The translations under genes and the position numbers were made by a program. The notes beneath the pieces are model-generated. The model ran no database searches and was not told the origin of the DNA. It saw nothing but the letters and a program-made list of their open reading frames with translations. From positions 1-35,432 of the forward strand of contig KI259749.1 of assembly GCA_000467935.1 (NCBI GenBank): a DNA stretch of 35,432 nt, read 5' to 3'. Below, piece by piece: positions 24,567 through 33,690 of this stretch (its first letter is position 1; each line of letters opens with the position of its first letter). Source of the DNA: Peptostreptococcaceae bacterium oral taxon 113 str. W5053. GTDB lineage: Bacteria; Bacillota; Clostridia; Tissierellales; Peptoniphilaceae.

Positions 24567-26033
24567 TTGAATCCGACAATTGAAATAAAAAATCTCAGCT
24601 TTTCTTATACAAGCACAGATGACCAGTTAAAAAATATCAATCTCAACATAAGACCGGGAGAGGTCATTGTACTTACAGGTCCATCCGGCAGTGGGAAGAG
24701 TACGCTAACCCGCGTAATAAATGGTTTGATTCCATATTTTTTTACAGGAGAATTGAGTGGCGAAGTCAAACTTTTCGGAAAAAACATGAATGAAATTCCC
24801 TCTTGGGAACGCGGCAAATATGTGGGGAATGTATTTCAAGATCCACGCAGTCAATTCTTTGCCAATGAGGTGGCCGGAGAAATTGCTTTCGGCTGTGAAA
24901 ATTACGGTATCTCCCATGATGAAATTGTAAAAAGAGTTCAGGGTGCAGCGGAGACGCTGAGTATTACAAACCTGTTAGAACAAAAGGTCAGGTATCTTTC
25001 CTACGGTATGCGTCAGCGTGTAGCAATCGCCTCCGCCGAGGCCATTGACCCAGATATTTATGTTATGGACGAACCCTCTGGCAATCTGGACATGGGAGCC
25101 ACGGAGGATTTTGCTGCATTTGTACGTCTTTTGAAAAAGCAAGGAAAAACGATTCTGATTGCGGAGCACAGACTCTACTATCTTCGTGATATTGCGGATA
25201 GGTTTGTCTATATGAATAATGGCGAAATTATCAGCATAATGACTCCGCAGGAAATGAAGGAATTATCCTACGAACAGATTTCGGAGTGGGGGCTTCGCGG
25301 TATGGAGCTTTTACGTTTGCCGATTTCTGCACAGATCTATAAAGAAACTGCATCCGGTCCGGTACTGAAAGTGGAGAATCTGTGCAAGCATTTTGGAACT
25401 CAATCGGTCTTGTCGAATGTTTCGTTTTCCTGTGCACCGGGAGAGATCGTTGCAATAATCGGTCCAAACGCTGCGGGAAAAAGTACGCTTGGGAAACTGC
25501 TGTCCGGACTTTTACAGGAGGATGCAGGTATGATTCGTTTCGCGGAAAAACCGATGAAAAAGAACAAGCGACGCGGACTAATCTGGTATATCATGCAGGA
25601 TTTGGACAGTCAGCTGTTTGGAGAAAGTCTGACCGATGAGCTTTTGATCGGCAAAAAGGAGACATCCGCTTTGATGCAGCGGGCGAATAAGCTGTTGGCG
25701 CTCCTGAATTTAGATGAATTCTCAGAGCGTCACCCGGCTACCCTATCAGGTGGACAAAAACAGCGTCTTGCCTTGGCGATCGCGCTTTTGAATGAAGCTC
25801 CGGTGATTGTTTTGGATGAACCTACCAGCGGTCTGGATGGTCGCAATATGCACGCTGTAAGTGAGCAGCTTCACGCACTTGCGGCAAAGGGACACATCAT
25901 CCTTATGATTACCCACGATCTGGAATGTGCTCTTGCCACTTGTAGCAGGGCTCTGGTGATCCGTAATGGTACTTTAATTGATGATTTTCAAATTGAGGAG
26001 GCGGCGAAGCTAATGGCTGCCATGCGGGAATAA
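24567..26033 (+). CDS. ECF transporter A component, fused double ATPase
   Basis: A 488-aa protein with two ABC ATPase domains. Domain 1: Walker A GPSGSGKSTLTR, Walker B YVMDEPSGNLD, but signature LSYGMRQRV instead of LSGGQ. Domain 2: Walker A GPNAAGKSTLGK, signature LSGGQKQRLALA, Walker B IVLDEPTSGLD. Both H-loops are present (AEHRLYY, ITHDLE). Tandem fusions are usual for group II ECF systems with a dedicated S component. TTG 24567 follows GTGAGGTGAG. It powers uptake by the preceding S-T pair. Confidence 0.9.
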   Translation: MNPTIEIKNLSFSYTSTDDQLKNINLNIRPGEVIVLTGPSGSGKSTLTRVINGLIPYFFTGELSGEVKLFGKNMNEIPSWERGKYVGNVFQDPRSQFFANEVAGEIAFGCENYGISHDEIVKRVQGAAETLSITNLLEQKVRYLSYGMRQRVAIASAEAIDPDIYVMDEPSGNLDMGATEDFAAFVRLLKKQGKTILIAEHRLYYLRDIADRFVYMNNGEIISIMTPQEMKELSYEQISEWGLRGMELLRLPISAQIYKETASGPVLKVENLCKHFGTQSVLSNVSFSCAPGEIVAIIGPNAAGKSTLGKLLSGLLQEDAGMIRFAEKPMKKNKRRGLIWYIMQDLDSQLFGESLTDELLIGKKETSALMQRANKLLALLNLDEFSERHPATLSGGQKQRLALAIALLNEAPVIVLDEPTSGLDGRNMHAVSEQLHALAAKGHIILMITHDLECALATCSRALVIRNGTLIDDFQIEEAAKLMAAMRE

Positions 26034-26044
26034 CAGGAGGAAAT

Positions 26045-27775
26045 ATGGAAAAGAAAAGAAAATCCGGCGCTGCTTACCTAATGCAACTGGCCGGGAAATA
26101 CAAATTACATCTATTTGTATCTGCGTTGTTTGGAATAGCCAGTGCATTATGTACATTTTTGCCTTATGTTATGGTGTACCGAAGTATTCTGGTTTTGCTG
26201 GGTGGTGAAGGAAATGCCCTGCACTATGGTCTGATTGCCACAGTATCGATCCTTGGGAAGTTTATTTTCTCCATCATTTCGGGAACATTTTCTCACGTTG
26301 GAGCTTTTAATACGCTTTACAATGTTCGCGTGCAAATTAGCCGTCATATTGCGAAGATAAACTTGGGATTCTTTACAGATCATGCTTCGGGAGAAATCAA
26401 AAAAGTCATCATTGAGGATGTGGAACGGATTGAAAAATTCTTGGCTCATCAGATTCCGGATGTGACCGCAGCCATCTGCGTGCCGATCATTGTCTTTATT
26501 CACCTGCTGACAATCAATATCCCGATGTCCTTATCTCTTCTGGTTCCGGTGATATTGGGGCTCATCATCCAAGGCACGGCTATGGCGATTACCGGCAAGC
26601 AAATGCCGACCTATCATCGTCTGTTGGAAAAATTGAACACGGCAATCATGCAGTTTATCAACGGAATGCCTGTTATGAAAGCCTATAATATGACGGCAGA
26701 GAGCTATCGTGATTATGCAAGCACCGTAGATGAATACAACGCCTTTTGGAAGCAATGCACCAAGAGTCAGGGCTATACCTATGGACTTTTCGTCGCTCTC
26801 GTAGAAAGCGGAATCCTATTTGCACTGCCATTGGGCGGTATGCTCTACTTCCGTGGAACACTACCTAAGCAAGATTACCTTTACTTTATGATTATGAGCA
26901 TAGTATTTCTCTCCGGCTTGCTGAATTTGTTAAACCTCGCCATGATGTTCAGTCAGATCATGAGCGGCGTGGGACGGATACAGGACATCATGGAGTTGCC
27001 TTGCACGACCGAGGGAGACAGTACACTAGACCGCACACAGCCTCATGGCGTAAGCTTTGAGAATGTTACTTTCCGCTATGATAAGTCCGACGTGCTAAAA
27101 AATATCAACCTCACCATGCCTGCGGGCAGTCTAACCGCTTTTGTGGGAGCTTCCGGAGCAGGAAAAACGACCGCCGCACAGCTGATTCCCAAATTTTGGG
27201 AAGTCACCGACGGAAAAATTTGCATCGACGGCAAGAATATTTTGGATCTGAAAAATGAAAATCTGATGGACTTGGTATCCTTCGTCTTTCAGGAAACCTT
27301 TACTTTGCACGACAGCATTCATGAGAATATCGCCATAGGAAACAAAAATGCTACTCGCCAACAAGTGGAGGATGCCGCTAAGGCTGCGCAAATCCATGAT
27401 TTTATTATGAGTCTTCCAAACGGCTACCAAACCAAGCTGGGCGAGGACGGAGTGAAATTATCCGGAGGTGAGAAGCAGCGTATCTGTATTGCACGAGCAA
27501 TCTTAAAGGATTCGCCCATCATTATCTTTGATGAGGCAACAAGCTTTGCAGATTTGGAAAATGAGCATAAGATCCAGCTTGCCCTGTCACACTTGTTGAA
27601 GGGGAAAACAACCATTATGATCGCTCATCGGCTTCATACAATTACCGGGGCGGATCAGATTTGCGTATTCCACGAAGGACAGCTTTCAGAAAAAGGAAAG
27701 CATGATGAGCTCCTGTCCGAAAACGGGCGATATGCTGATATGTGGAAAAGCTATACTCAGGAGGTAGCCATATGA
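26045..27775 (+). CDS. ABC transporter half, permease-ATPase fusion (YbtP/IrtA-like)
   Basis: A 576-aa half-transporter: six membrane helices (about residues 20-300), then an ATPase with Walker A GASGAGKTTAAQ, Q-loop FQETFTLHD, signature LSGGEKQRICIARA, Walker B IIIFDEATSFAD and H-loop IAHRLHT. The fold is exporter-type, but pairs of this kind next to siderophore or ECF genes (YbtP/Q, IrtA/B) import metal chelates. It is paired with the next gene, whose ATG overlaps its stop. Ribosome site AGGAGGAAAT. Confidence 0.88.
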   Translation: MEKKRKSGAAYLMQLAGKYKLHLFVSALFGIASALCTFLPYVMVYRSILVLLGGEGNALHYGLIATVSILGKFIFSIISGTFSHVGAFNTLYNVRVQISRHIAKINLGFFTDHASGEIKKVIIEDVERIEKFLAHQIPDVTAAICVPIIVFIHLLTINIPMSLSLLVPVILGLIIQGTAMAITGKQMPTYHRLLEKLNTAIMQFINGMPVMKAYNMTAESYRDYASTVDEYNAFWKQCTKSQGYTYGLFVALVESGILFALPLGGMLYFRGTLPKQDYLYFMIMSIVFLSGLLNLLNLAMMFSQIMSGVGRIQDIMELPCTTEGDSTLDRTQPHGVSFENVTFRYDKSDVLKNINLTMPAGSLTAFVGASGAGKTTAAQLIPKFWEVTDGKICIDGKNILDLKNENLMDLVSFVFQETFTLHDSIHENIAIGNKNATRQQVEDAAKAAQIHDFIMSLPNGYQTKLGEDGVKLSGGEKQRICIARAILKDSPIIIFDEATSFADLENEHKIQLALSHLLKGKTTIMIAHRLHTITGADQICVFHEGQLSEKGKHDELLSENGRYADMWKSYTQEVAI

Positions 27776-29508
27776 TGTATATATTCAAAATGATTCAACA
27801 GGTCGCCGGCAAAAACAGCAGATCTTTGTATTTACCGGTTGCATTGTCCTGCGTGGACGCTTTGCTTCACATGGGGATGTTCAGCACGATGATATTGACG
27901 ATTATTGAACTGATCGGCGGCATCTTTACAGTGGAAAAACTGACTTTATACAGCATTGTCCTCGGGATTCTGTTTTTGGTGCGTGCGATCCTCTTTTCTA
28001 TAAACTATACACAAGTTCAATATCGGGGTGCGGATATTTCGGCACAACAGCGTCTTTTCCTCGGAGACCATATCCGCAGCTTAAATCTCGGATATTTCAA
28101 CAAGAACAGCATTGGACGACTGATGAGCACATTGACAACCGATATTACGGACTTTGAACAGATCTTAACCCATTCTTTGGCAAGCTTAATTAAAGTGCTG
28201 TTTTTCAGTGCTTTGACGCTCTTGTTTGCCTTCATGGTTTCGTGGCAATTCGGATTGACTGCTACCGTGCTGATTCTAATTGCTTTTCCCTTGATGCAGC
28301 TCAGCGGAAAAATGTCTCAGAAGTACGGCGGCAATCAGCGCACGAGTATCAACCGAGTGATTTCTCGAATCGTGGAATACATTAACGGGATCAAGACATT
28401 TAGGCTCTATAATTTGACCGGAGAAAAATTTGAACGATTGGATGACAGCTTTACCACCTTAAAAAGAGATTCTGTAAAATTGGAGCTTGCGATTATGCCG
28501 TTCTCCGTTTCCTTTGGCTTTGTGACATCGTTGATTCTTCCTGCCGCATTGATTTTGGCTCCCGGTTTGTATCAATCGGGAGTGATTGACACAAACCGGA
28601 TGGTCGCTCTTCTGATGATCGGCGTTTCTCTCTCCAGCATGATGGCGACACTGGGCAGTCTGTACCCGGAATTAAAATATTTGAGTAAGGCGGCAGAAAA
28701 TATCTTGGCGGCTCGTCAGGAGGAGCCCCTATCGTATCGTGACGATGCGGTACAGCTCAAAGCATTTGACATCAGTTTTTCTCATGTAGATTTTTCATAC
28801 GAGAAAAATGTTCCTGTGCTACATGATGTCTCTTTTTCTGTAAAACCCGGAACGACCACGGCTTTGGTCGGTCCGTCCGGCAGCGGTAAAACCACAATTA
28901 TCAGTCTGATTTCACGGTTTTGGGATGTGACGAAGGGCACGATTACCATCGGAGGCTGCGATATTCGAGAACAATCGCCGGATACACTCGCTGAGAATAT
29001 CGCTATTGTCTTTCAGGATGTATATCTTCTACACGATACCATTGCAAACAATATCCGCGTCGGAAAGCCGAACGCTACGATGAAGGAAATTGTCGAAGCG
29101 GCAAAGGCGGCACAGTGTCACGAATTTATTTCCGCACTGCCGGACGGCTACGATACGATGGTGGGTGAAGGCGGCAATACACTTTCCGGAGGGGAAAAAC
29201 AAAGGATTTCCATCGCCCGCGCTTTGATTAAAAATGCACCCGTCGTTTTACTTGACGAAACCACTTCCAGTCTGGATGCGGACAACGAAAAAGAAATTCA
29301 CAAGGCATTGGACGCGCTGATGAAAGACAAAACGGTAATCGTCATCGCTCACCGTCTGAACACGATTATCGGCGCCGACCAAATCCTTGTGCTGGACAAG
29401 GGGAGAATCCGTGAACAGGGAAATCATGAGCAACTGTTAGCACAAAATGGCTGGTATGCTCGCATGATTGCGGAGCAAGCCAAGGCACGAAACTGGAGTA
29501 TCGAATGA
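27772..29508 (+). CDS. ABC transporter half, permease-ATPase fusion (YbtQ/IrtB-like)
   Basis: The 578-aa partner of the preceding half-transporter. Six membrane helices, then Walker A GPSGSGKTTIIS, Q-loop FQDVYLLHD, signature LSGGEKQRISIARA, Walker B VVLLDETTSSLD and H-loop IAHRLNT. Both catalytic glutamates of the pair are present, so both sites may hydrolyse ATP. Start ATG 27772 sits in an ATATGATG overlap with AGGAGG before it. Its stop overlaps the pseudogene start (ATGA). With the ECF set it forms one transcriptional unit. Confidence 0.88.
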   Translation: MMYIFKMIQQVAGKNSRSLYLPVALSCVDALLHMGMFSTMILTIIELIGGIFTVEKLTLYSIVLGILFLVRAILFSINYTQVQYRGADISAQQRLFLGDHIRSLNLGYFNKNSIGRLMSTLTTDITDFEQILTHSLASLIKVLFFSALTLLFAFMVSWQFGLTATVLILIAFPLMQLSGKMSQKYGGNQRTSINRVISRIVEYINGIKTFRLYNLTGEKFERLDDSFTTLKRDSVKLELAIMPFSVSFGFVTSLILPAALILAPGLYQSGVIDTNRMVALLMIGVSLSSMMATLGSLYPELKYLSKAAENILAARQEEPLSYRDDAVQLKAFDISFSHVDFSYEKNVPVLHDVSFSVKPGTTTALVGPSGSGKTTIISLISRFWDVTKGTITIGGCDIREQSPDTLAENIAIVFQDVYLLHDTIANNIRVGKPNATMKEIVEAAKAAQCHEFISALPDGYDTMVGEGGNTLSGGEKQRISIARALIKNAPVVLLDETTSSLDADNEKEIHKALDALMKDKTVIVIAHRLNTIIGADQILVLDKGRIREQGNHEQLLAQNGWYARMIAEQAKARNWSIE

Positions 29509-30465
29509 GTACAAAAAATATACAATGCAAAAAGAGAAAAATTGTTGTATGGATTATTTCTATCGGCATTATCGCGGCATTGTTCTTTGGTATAAGTAAG
29601 TTTATCTCATATCGAACGATGCCACCTTTTGCTGCGGAACGGGAAGCTCTTGAAATAGACTATGGTGATTATTTAGAAATCGATGGCTTCAAACTTTGGT
29701 TTGAACTTCTGAATGAAGATTCAGATAAAAAGCCAATTATAGTGATTGCCGGAGGCAGTGGTTTATCTTCGGATTACATGGAAGATTCACTTTGATTTCT
29801 ATCTATTGACCATCCTCTTTTATTTTACGATGCCAGAGGATGCGGGCGTTCACAAATAAAAAAAGAATTATCATATTACAGCACAAGCAAGTTTGCTGAC
29901 GAGTGCAAGGCAATTAAAGATTACTTTTTCCCCGATAGGAATGTCATTGTTTTAGCACATTCTTTTGGTGGACTTATTGCTATGGAATATGCCGCAAAAT
30001 ACGAAACTTCACTAGAGGGATTGGTTTTAATATCTTCTGTTTATACGGATTATAAACCACAGAACACATTTGCATTTTTGAAAACAGGACTTCCACCAAA
30101 AAATCAGATCGATGCAAATAAATGGTATATGGAGAATATAGATGCTTTTCTTGGTGGATATTTTTATAACACTCAAGCAAAAAACATCTTTTCAAATACT
30201 TGTAACATCTTATTCGGTGAGTGCTCATGTAGGTGGAGCAAAAAATGATATTTCCACAATGGTACGGGGATTAGATATTCCAACTCTGATTTTGGTTGGT
30301 GAAAAAAACGAACATCCTCTTACTACAATTGATACAGCACAAAAGCTCAATCGTTTATTTCTAAACTCAGAATTGCAGCAAATCAAAAATTGTGGACATT
30401 TCATGTTTGCTGAAGCTCCCATAGATTTTCAAAATATTGTGCTGAATTGGATTAAGCAATATTGA
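29505..30465 (+). pseudogene. Alpha/beta hydrolase (prolyl-aminopeptidase-like), broken
   Basis: One hydrolase in pieces. Part 1 (29505-29795) has a signal-anchor and the oxyanion-type GGSGLSSDY; an in-frame TGA (29793-29795) interrupts it, after which the same frame continues with DARGCGRSQ and the nucleophile motif LAHSFGGLIA (near 29955). A +1 shift around 30200-30225 then moves the reading to the frame holding LILVGEKNEHP and the catalytic-His region CGHFMFAEAP, ending at 30465. Two lesions make it inactive. The start overlaps the ABC stop, so it was originally the last gene of that operon. Confidence 0.88.
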
Positions 30466-30530
30466 TAGTCACATAAGATGAAGGAGAAGGCAAACTCAAG
30501 ATAAACAGTTAAACAAAGGAGATTATACAA

Positions 30531-31901
30531 ATGACAGATGTAAGAGAGCGTCTATTGACGGAAAATCCATGGAAGCTAATGATAACATTATCGCTTCCTG
30601 CAATTTTGGGACAGTTTGTGGTAGGGCTTTATGCCTTCGTCGATTCAATTTATGTTGGGCAGATGGTGGGAACATCTGCCATGAGTGCAGTTTCGGCTGC
30701 ATCACCTTTTGTCCTTATCAATAATGGCATTGCCGTTTTGATAGGTATAGGCTCCAGCTCGGTACTTTCCCGTGCCATTGGGAAAAAAGATATGGACACA
30801 GTAAACAGAATTATGGGAAATCTTACTTTTCTCGTGCTGTTACTTTCATCTATCAGCATGGTGGCGGGAATTACTTTTGCTCCTATTTTGCTGAGTCTTT
30901 CTGGTGCAGAGGGAGCTGTTCTGGAGATGGGTGTGGTATATCTGCGCACCGTATTTTTGGGTTCTATTTTTGTCAACTTCATGCAAAGTGCCAATATGGT
31001 TATACGTGGAGAGGGTCGGATGGGTCTTGCCATGGTAATCATGGCCGGTGGCGCGATATTAAATATCGTTTTAGATCCGATCCTTATTATAATTTTTCCT
31101 GAAAGGGGACCTCAGGCTGTGGCGATTGCAACAGTTATCTCCCAGTTTTTCCAAGCTACTGTCACCCTTATTTACTTTCTGAAAAAGAGTCCTATCGTTC
31201 GTTTTCATGGGGTGCGTCCGGCAAAAGATTTGATTCCTGAAATTCTCTCTGTCGGAGTCAGTGCCATGTTTATGCAGGTCATGATGTTGATACAGATGAC
31301 AGTGGTGTATAATACAGCGGTAAAATATGGAGGAGAAACGCAAATTGCATTGATGGGTGCCTCTCAGCGTGTTATGCAGCTTGCTTTCGTTCCCATTTGG
31401 GGGATGAGTCAAGGTCTGCAGCCTGCTGTCGGCACGAATTACGGGGCAAAAAATTATACGCGAGTAAAACAGCTTACTAACATCTTCATTATTGGCTCTA
31501 CTGTCCTTTCCGGAATATTCTTTGCCGTAATTGAGCTTTTTCCAAATCAAATATTGTCGGCATTTATTACAGAATCAGATATTGTTGAATCAGGAATTTC
31601 ATTATACCGTTTGATGTTTTGTGCATTTTTTACTTACGGTCTGCTGATTATGACACTTACCTATTTTCAAGCACTTGGGCGAGCAAAACTGGCCGGTTTC
31701 ATTGTCGTATTTCGCCAGTTAGTTTTGGTGGTTCCTATGGTTCTTTTGCTTCCTGTCTTGATGAGAGGGAATGTCTTGGGAGTATGGCTTGCTCTTCCGC
31801 TGAACGATATAGTTATCCTTTTTATCGCTGTCATCCTGCTTATGCGTGAATACAGACTTCTAAGAAAAATGCAAAGCGAGCTCGTATTGGACACAATGTA
31901 A
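30531..31901 (+). CDS. MATE-family multidrug/cation antiporter
   Basis: A 456-aa protein with about twelve membrane helices and MATE features: LSLPAILGQFVVGLYAFVD at the N-terminus, GTSAMSAVSAASPF in helix 2, and WGMSQGLQPAVGTNYGAKN at the start of the second half. It exports organic cations or drugs using a Na+ or H+ gradient. ATG follows AAAGGAGATTATAC after a 65-bp gap, so it may have its own regulation. Intact and of normal length. The substrate cannot be told from sequence. Confidence 0.9.
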   Translation: MTDVRERLLTENPWKLMITLSLPAILGQFVVGLYAFVDSIYVGQMVGTSAMSAVSAASPFVLINNGIAVLIGIGSSSVLSRAIGKKDMDTVNRIMGNLTFLVLLLSSISMVAGITFAPILLSLSGAEGAVLEMGVVYLRTVFLGSIFVNFMQSANMVIRGEGRMGLAMVIMAGGAILNIVLDPILIIIFPERGPQAVAIATVISQFFQATVTLIYFLKKSPIVRFHGVRPAKDLIPEILSVGVSAMFMQVMMLIQMTVVYNTAVKYGGETQIALMGASQRVMQLAFVPIWGMSQGLQPAVGTNYGAKNYTRVKQLTNIFIIGSTVLSGIFFAVIELFPNQILSAFITESDIVESGISLYRLMFCAFFTYGLLIMTLTYFQALGRAKLAGFIVVFRQLVLVVPMVLLLPVLMRGNVLGVWLALPLNDIVILFIAVILLMREYRLLRKMQSELVLDTM

Positions 31902-31992
31902 TTTATATCATGGCGATGATAAAAATGAATTTATAGATTAATCTAACGATAAGATATATGAGCTTATAAAATGAACGTAGAAGGATTACGCA

Positions 31993-32193
31993 ATGAAGAA
32001 TAAAAAAGTTAAAAGGCAATGGTTACTCTGCCCTGTTTGCAGAAATAAAACACGATTGCAAATCAGAAGCGATACAGAGTTAAAAAGCTTTCCCTTGTTT
32101 TGTCCGAAATGCAAACAAGAATCTTTAATCAATGTCAAACAATTTAATGTATCAGTTATCAAAGAGCCAGATGCAAAGACACAGAGCCGGTGA
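31993..32193 (+). CDS. Cysteine-rich KTR-domain protein
   Basis: A 66-aa protein with two Cys pairs: LLCPVCRNKTRLQIR and FCPKCKQESL, a zinc-ribbon-like layout with the KTR motif. In Tn916-like elements this ORF follows the resistance gene; here it follows the transporter cargo, marking the border between cargo and the Tn916-type tail. Function unknown. Confidence 0.85.
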   Translation: MKNKKVKRQWLLCPVCRNKTRLQIRSDTELKSFPLFCPKCKQESLINVKQFNVSVIKEPDAKTQSR

Positions 32194-32227
32194 TTTACAG
32201 CTACGAAACTGTAATTACCGGCTTATT
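32185..32227 (+). terminator. Strong hairpin after the KTR gene
   Basis: AGCCGGTGATTTACAG (32185-32200) pairs with CTGTAATTACCGGCT (32209-32223), one bulge, then TATTTTATTT. It overlaps the KTR stop codon. It should end cargo transcription before the tail genes, or attenuate it. From 32194 to 32647 the only other features are one possible small ORF and a second terminator. Confidence 0.7.
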
Positions 32228-32371
32228 TTATTTAAGGAGAGAACCATTTATGCAAAAGATAGAATATATAATATTAAACCGCCTATATTATTCTGCTTGA
32301 ATAAGGGAGTGAAGACTCAAAATCAATCATAACTTACGAAAAAACATGGCGGTATCAAAGGAGGTATCATC

Positions 32372-32449
32372 GTGTTCATTTTTTATTATGATAAAGCATT
32401 ATTAAAGGGAATATGTTCTATTTACATGTTTCTATGCTTATATAGATGA
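32372..32449 (+). CDS. Possible 25-aa hydrophobic leader peptide
   Basis: GTG at 32372 is preceded by AAAGGAGGTATCATC, a near-perfect ribosome site, and reads FIFYYDKALLKGICSIYMF-like hydrophobic sequence to TGA 32447-32449. It lies between two hairpins upstream of the sigma-like gene, a position suited to a regulatory leader peptide. There is no other support. Confidence 0.35.
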   Translation: MFIFYYDKALLKGICSIYMFLCLYR

Positions 32450-32489
32450 TCTGTTAAATCATATTTATATAGCTATCTTTTCATGTCCA

Positions 32490-32521
32490 ATCCCGGCTGC
32501 CTTATGCAGTCGGGATTTTTT
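32490..32521 (+). terminator. Terminator upstream of the sigma-like gene
   Basis: CCCGGCTGC (32492-32500) pairs with GCAGTCGGG (32506-32514), one G-T pair, loop CTTAT, then ATTTTTT. A good intrinsic terminator that separates the leader peptide from the regulatory genes. Confidence 0.65.
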
Positions 32522-32647
32522 GCGTCTACAAAAACTTTTTTTCAAAAATATTCGCTTTTCTTTGGCAGTTTTCATCTGCCCGTTGTTGAGGGTTTGTGAA
32601 AGGGGAAATTCTGCCCGATTTCGCGGCTGCGAAAGGAGGTGAATATC

Positions 32648-33322
32648 ATGAATGAGCCTGAACGGACTGAATGGCAGATACGCTGCGCATTTAACGGTTT
32701 TTGTAAACGTGCATTGAAAAACGAAAGTATCAATGCACATAAGGAAATCAAAAGAAGGCAGGCACGAGAAATCAGCTTTTCCGACCTGACACCGAAAGAG
32801 GAAAATCAGCTTTATACCCGTGAAGATTTCTTTGTAGGCAGTGAAGAAGAACAAACCTTTTTCGCAGGCGGTAAAGAATGGGATGCAAAGACGATTGCCG
32901 ATGCGATCCACAGCTTGCCGGAAGAAAAACGCAGAGCCGTCCTGCTCTATTACTTCTTTGATATGAGTGATGCGGAAATTGCGAAGCTCTATCAGATTCC
33001 AAGAAGTACAGTGCAGTATCGGCGTACCAGCTCTTTTGAGCTATTAAAACGCTATTTGAGGAACATGCCTATGACTACCCTGACTGGTAAAACAGGAAAC
33101 GATGAACGCGGCTTGTTGCCTTATCCGGTAATCATAGCCGCAACTAAAGGAGAGCCGCAGGCAATGAATATTGTCTGCCAGCATTACGTAGGCTATATCG
33201 CCCACCTTTCTATGAGAAAACTCCGTGATGAACGGGGAAATACCTATTACGGCATAGACGAGGATATACGAGATCGCCTTCGCTCAAAGCTCATGCAGGC
33301 TGTCCTGATTTTCAAGATTTAA
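32648..33322 (+). CDS. Sigma-70 region-4-like regulator fused by a frameshift to an HTH protein
   Basis: A 224-aa frame that should be two genes. Residues 1-137 are the Tn916-type sigma-like regulator with a region 4 HTH (MSDAEIAKLYQIPRSTVQYR). The normal ending is in the +1 frame: EEHAYDYPDW then TAA at 33088-33090. One missing base near 33058 shifts it to RYLRNMPMTTLTG and runs into the next HTH-domain protein (from ATG 33071: MTTLTGKTGNDERGLLPYP), ending at 33322. ATG 32648 follows AAAGGAGGT; a GTG at 32639 overlaps that site. These genes normally tune transfer and excision. Confidence 0.8.
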   Translation: MNEPERTEWQIRCAFNGFCKRALKNESINAHKEIKRRQAREISFSDLTPKEENQLYTREDFFVGSEEEQTFFAGGKEWDAKTIADAIHSLPEEKRRAVLLYYFFDMSDAEIAKLYQIPRSTVQYRRTSSFELLKRYLRNMPMTTLTGKTGNDERGLLPYPVIIAATKGEPQAMNIVCQHYVGYIAHLSMRKLRDERGNTYYGIDEDIRDRLRSKLMQAVLIFKI

Positions 33323-33509
33323 TAATGTAGCTGTCTGCGTTCCCCTTTCCGCAGACAAGGCAGAAAGAAGCTGCCGCCTGTTCTTTGACAAATATACCCG
33401 CAAGATAACGGCGGCGTATCATAGGGCAAACCGGATACTTTCCTTTTGTGCTTTAGCTATGCGGAAAATGCGCCATGACACTTCCCTACCCGGAAGCCGA
33501 GCGAGAAAC

Positions 33510-33690
33510 ATTTTGCCGTAAAGCAAGCGTAGCTGCTTGCGAGCCATGACGGCGCAAAATATATAATGATACTCCCCTATAGCCACAGTCCGAGCGTTCA
33601 AAGCGTCGCAGGCAATGGGTAGGGCTGGATGAGATCCATGCAGGGGTGAAATTCCCGTGAGGCTAATGCTTAAAGCCGTCCGGTAGTGCC
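33510..33690 (+). ncRNA. Candidate structured noncoding region before xis
   Basis: The 430 bases between the HTH gene and xis have no coding frame but many stems: ATTTTGC (33510-33516)/GCAAAAT (33554-33560) enclosing GCAAGC/GCTTGC (33523-33540); then GGAT-GAG-ATCC, GGGG-tgaaa-TTCCC and GGCT-AGCC hairpins, closed by GGCA (33611-33614)/TGCC (33687-33690). The strand is assumed to be that of xis. An earlier GCCGCC/GGCGGC dyad lies at 33373-33415. It could be a leader RNA, small RNA or DNA-protein site. Confidence 0.4.

Noticed and set aside
29793..29795. Recoded TGA (selenocysteine or suppression) in the hydrolase
   Set aside because: A second lesion, a +1 shift downstream, and no recoding element nearby make simple decay more likely.
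31993..32193. Tetracycline-resistance region suggested by the KTR gene
   Set aside because: No tet(M) or other ribosomal protection gene is present; KTR proteins also follow other cargo.
32639..32647. GTG start three codons earlier for the sigma-like gene
   Set aside because: It overlaps the AAAGGAGGT ribosome site that serves ATG 32648.
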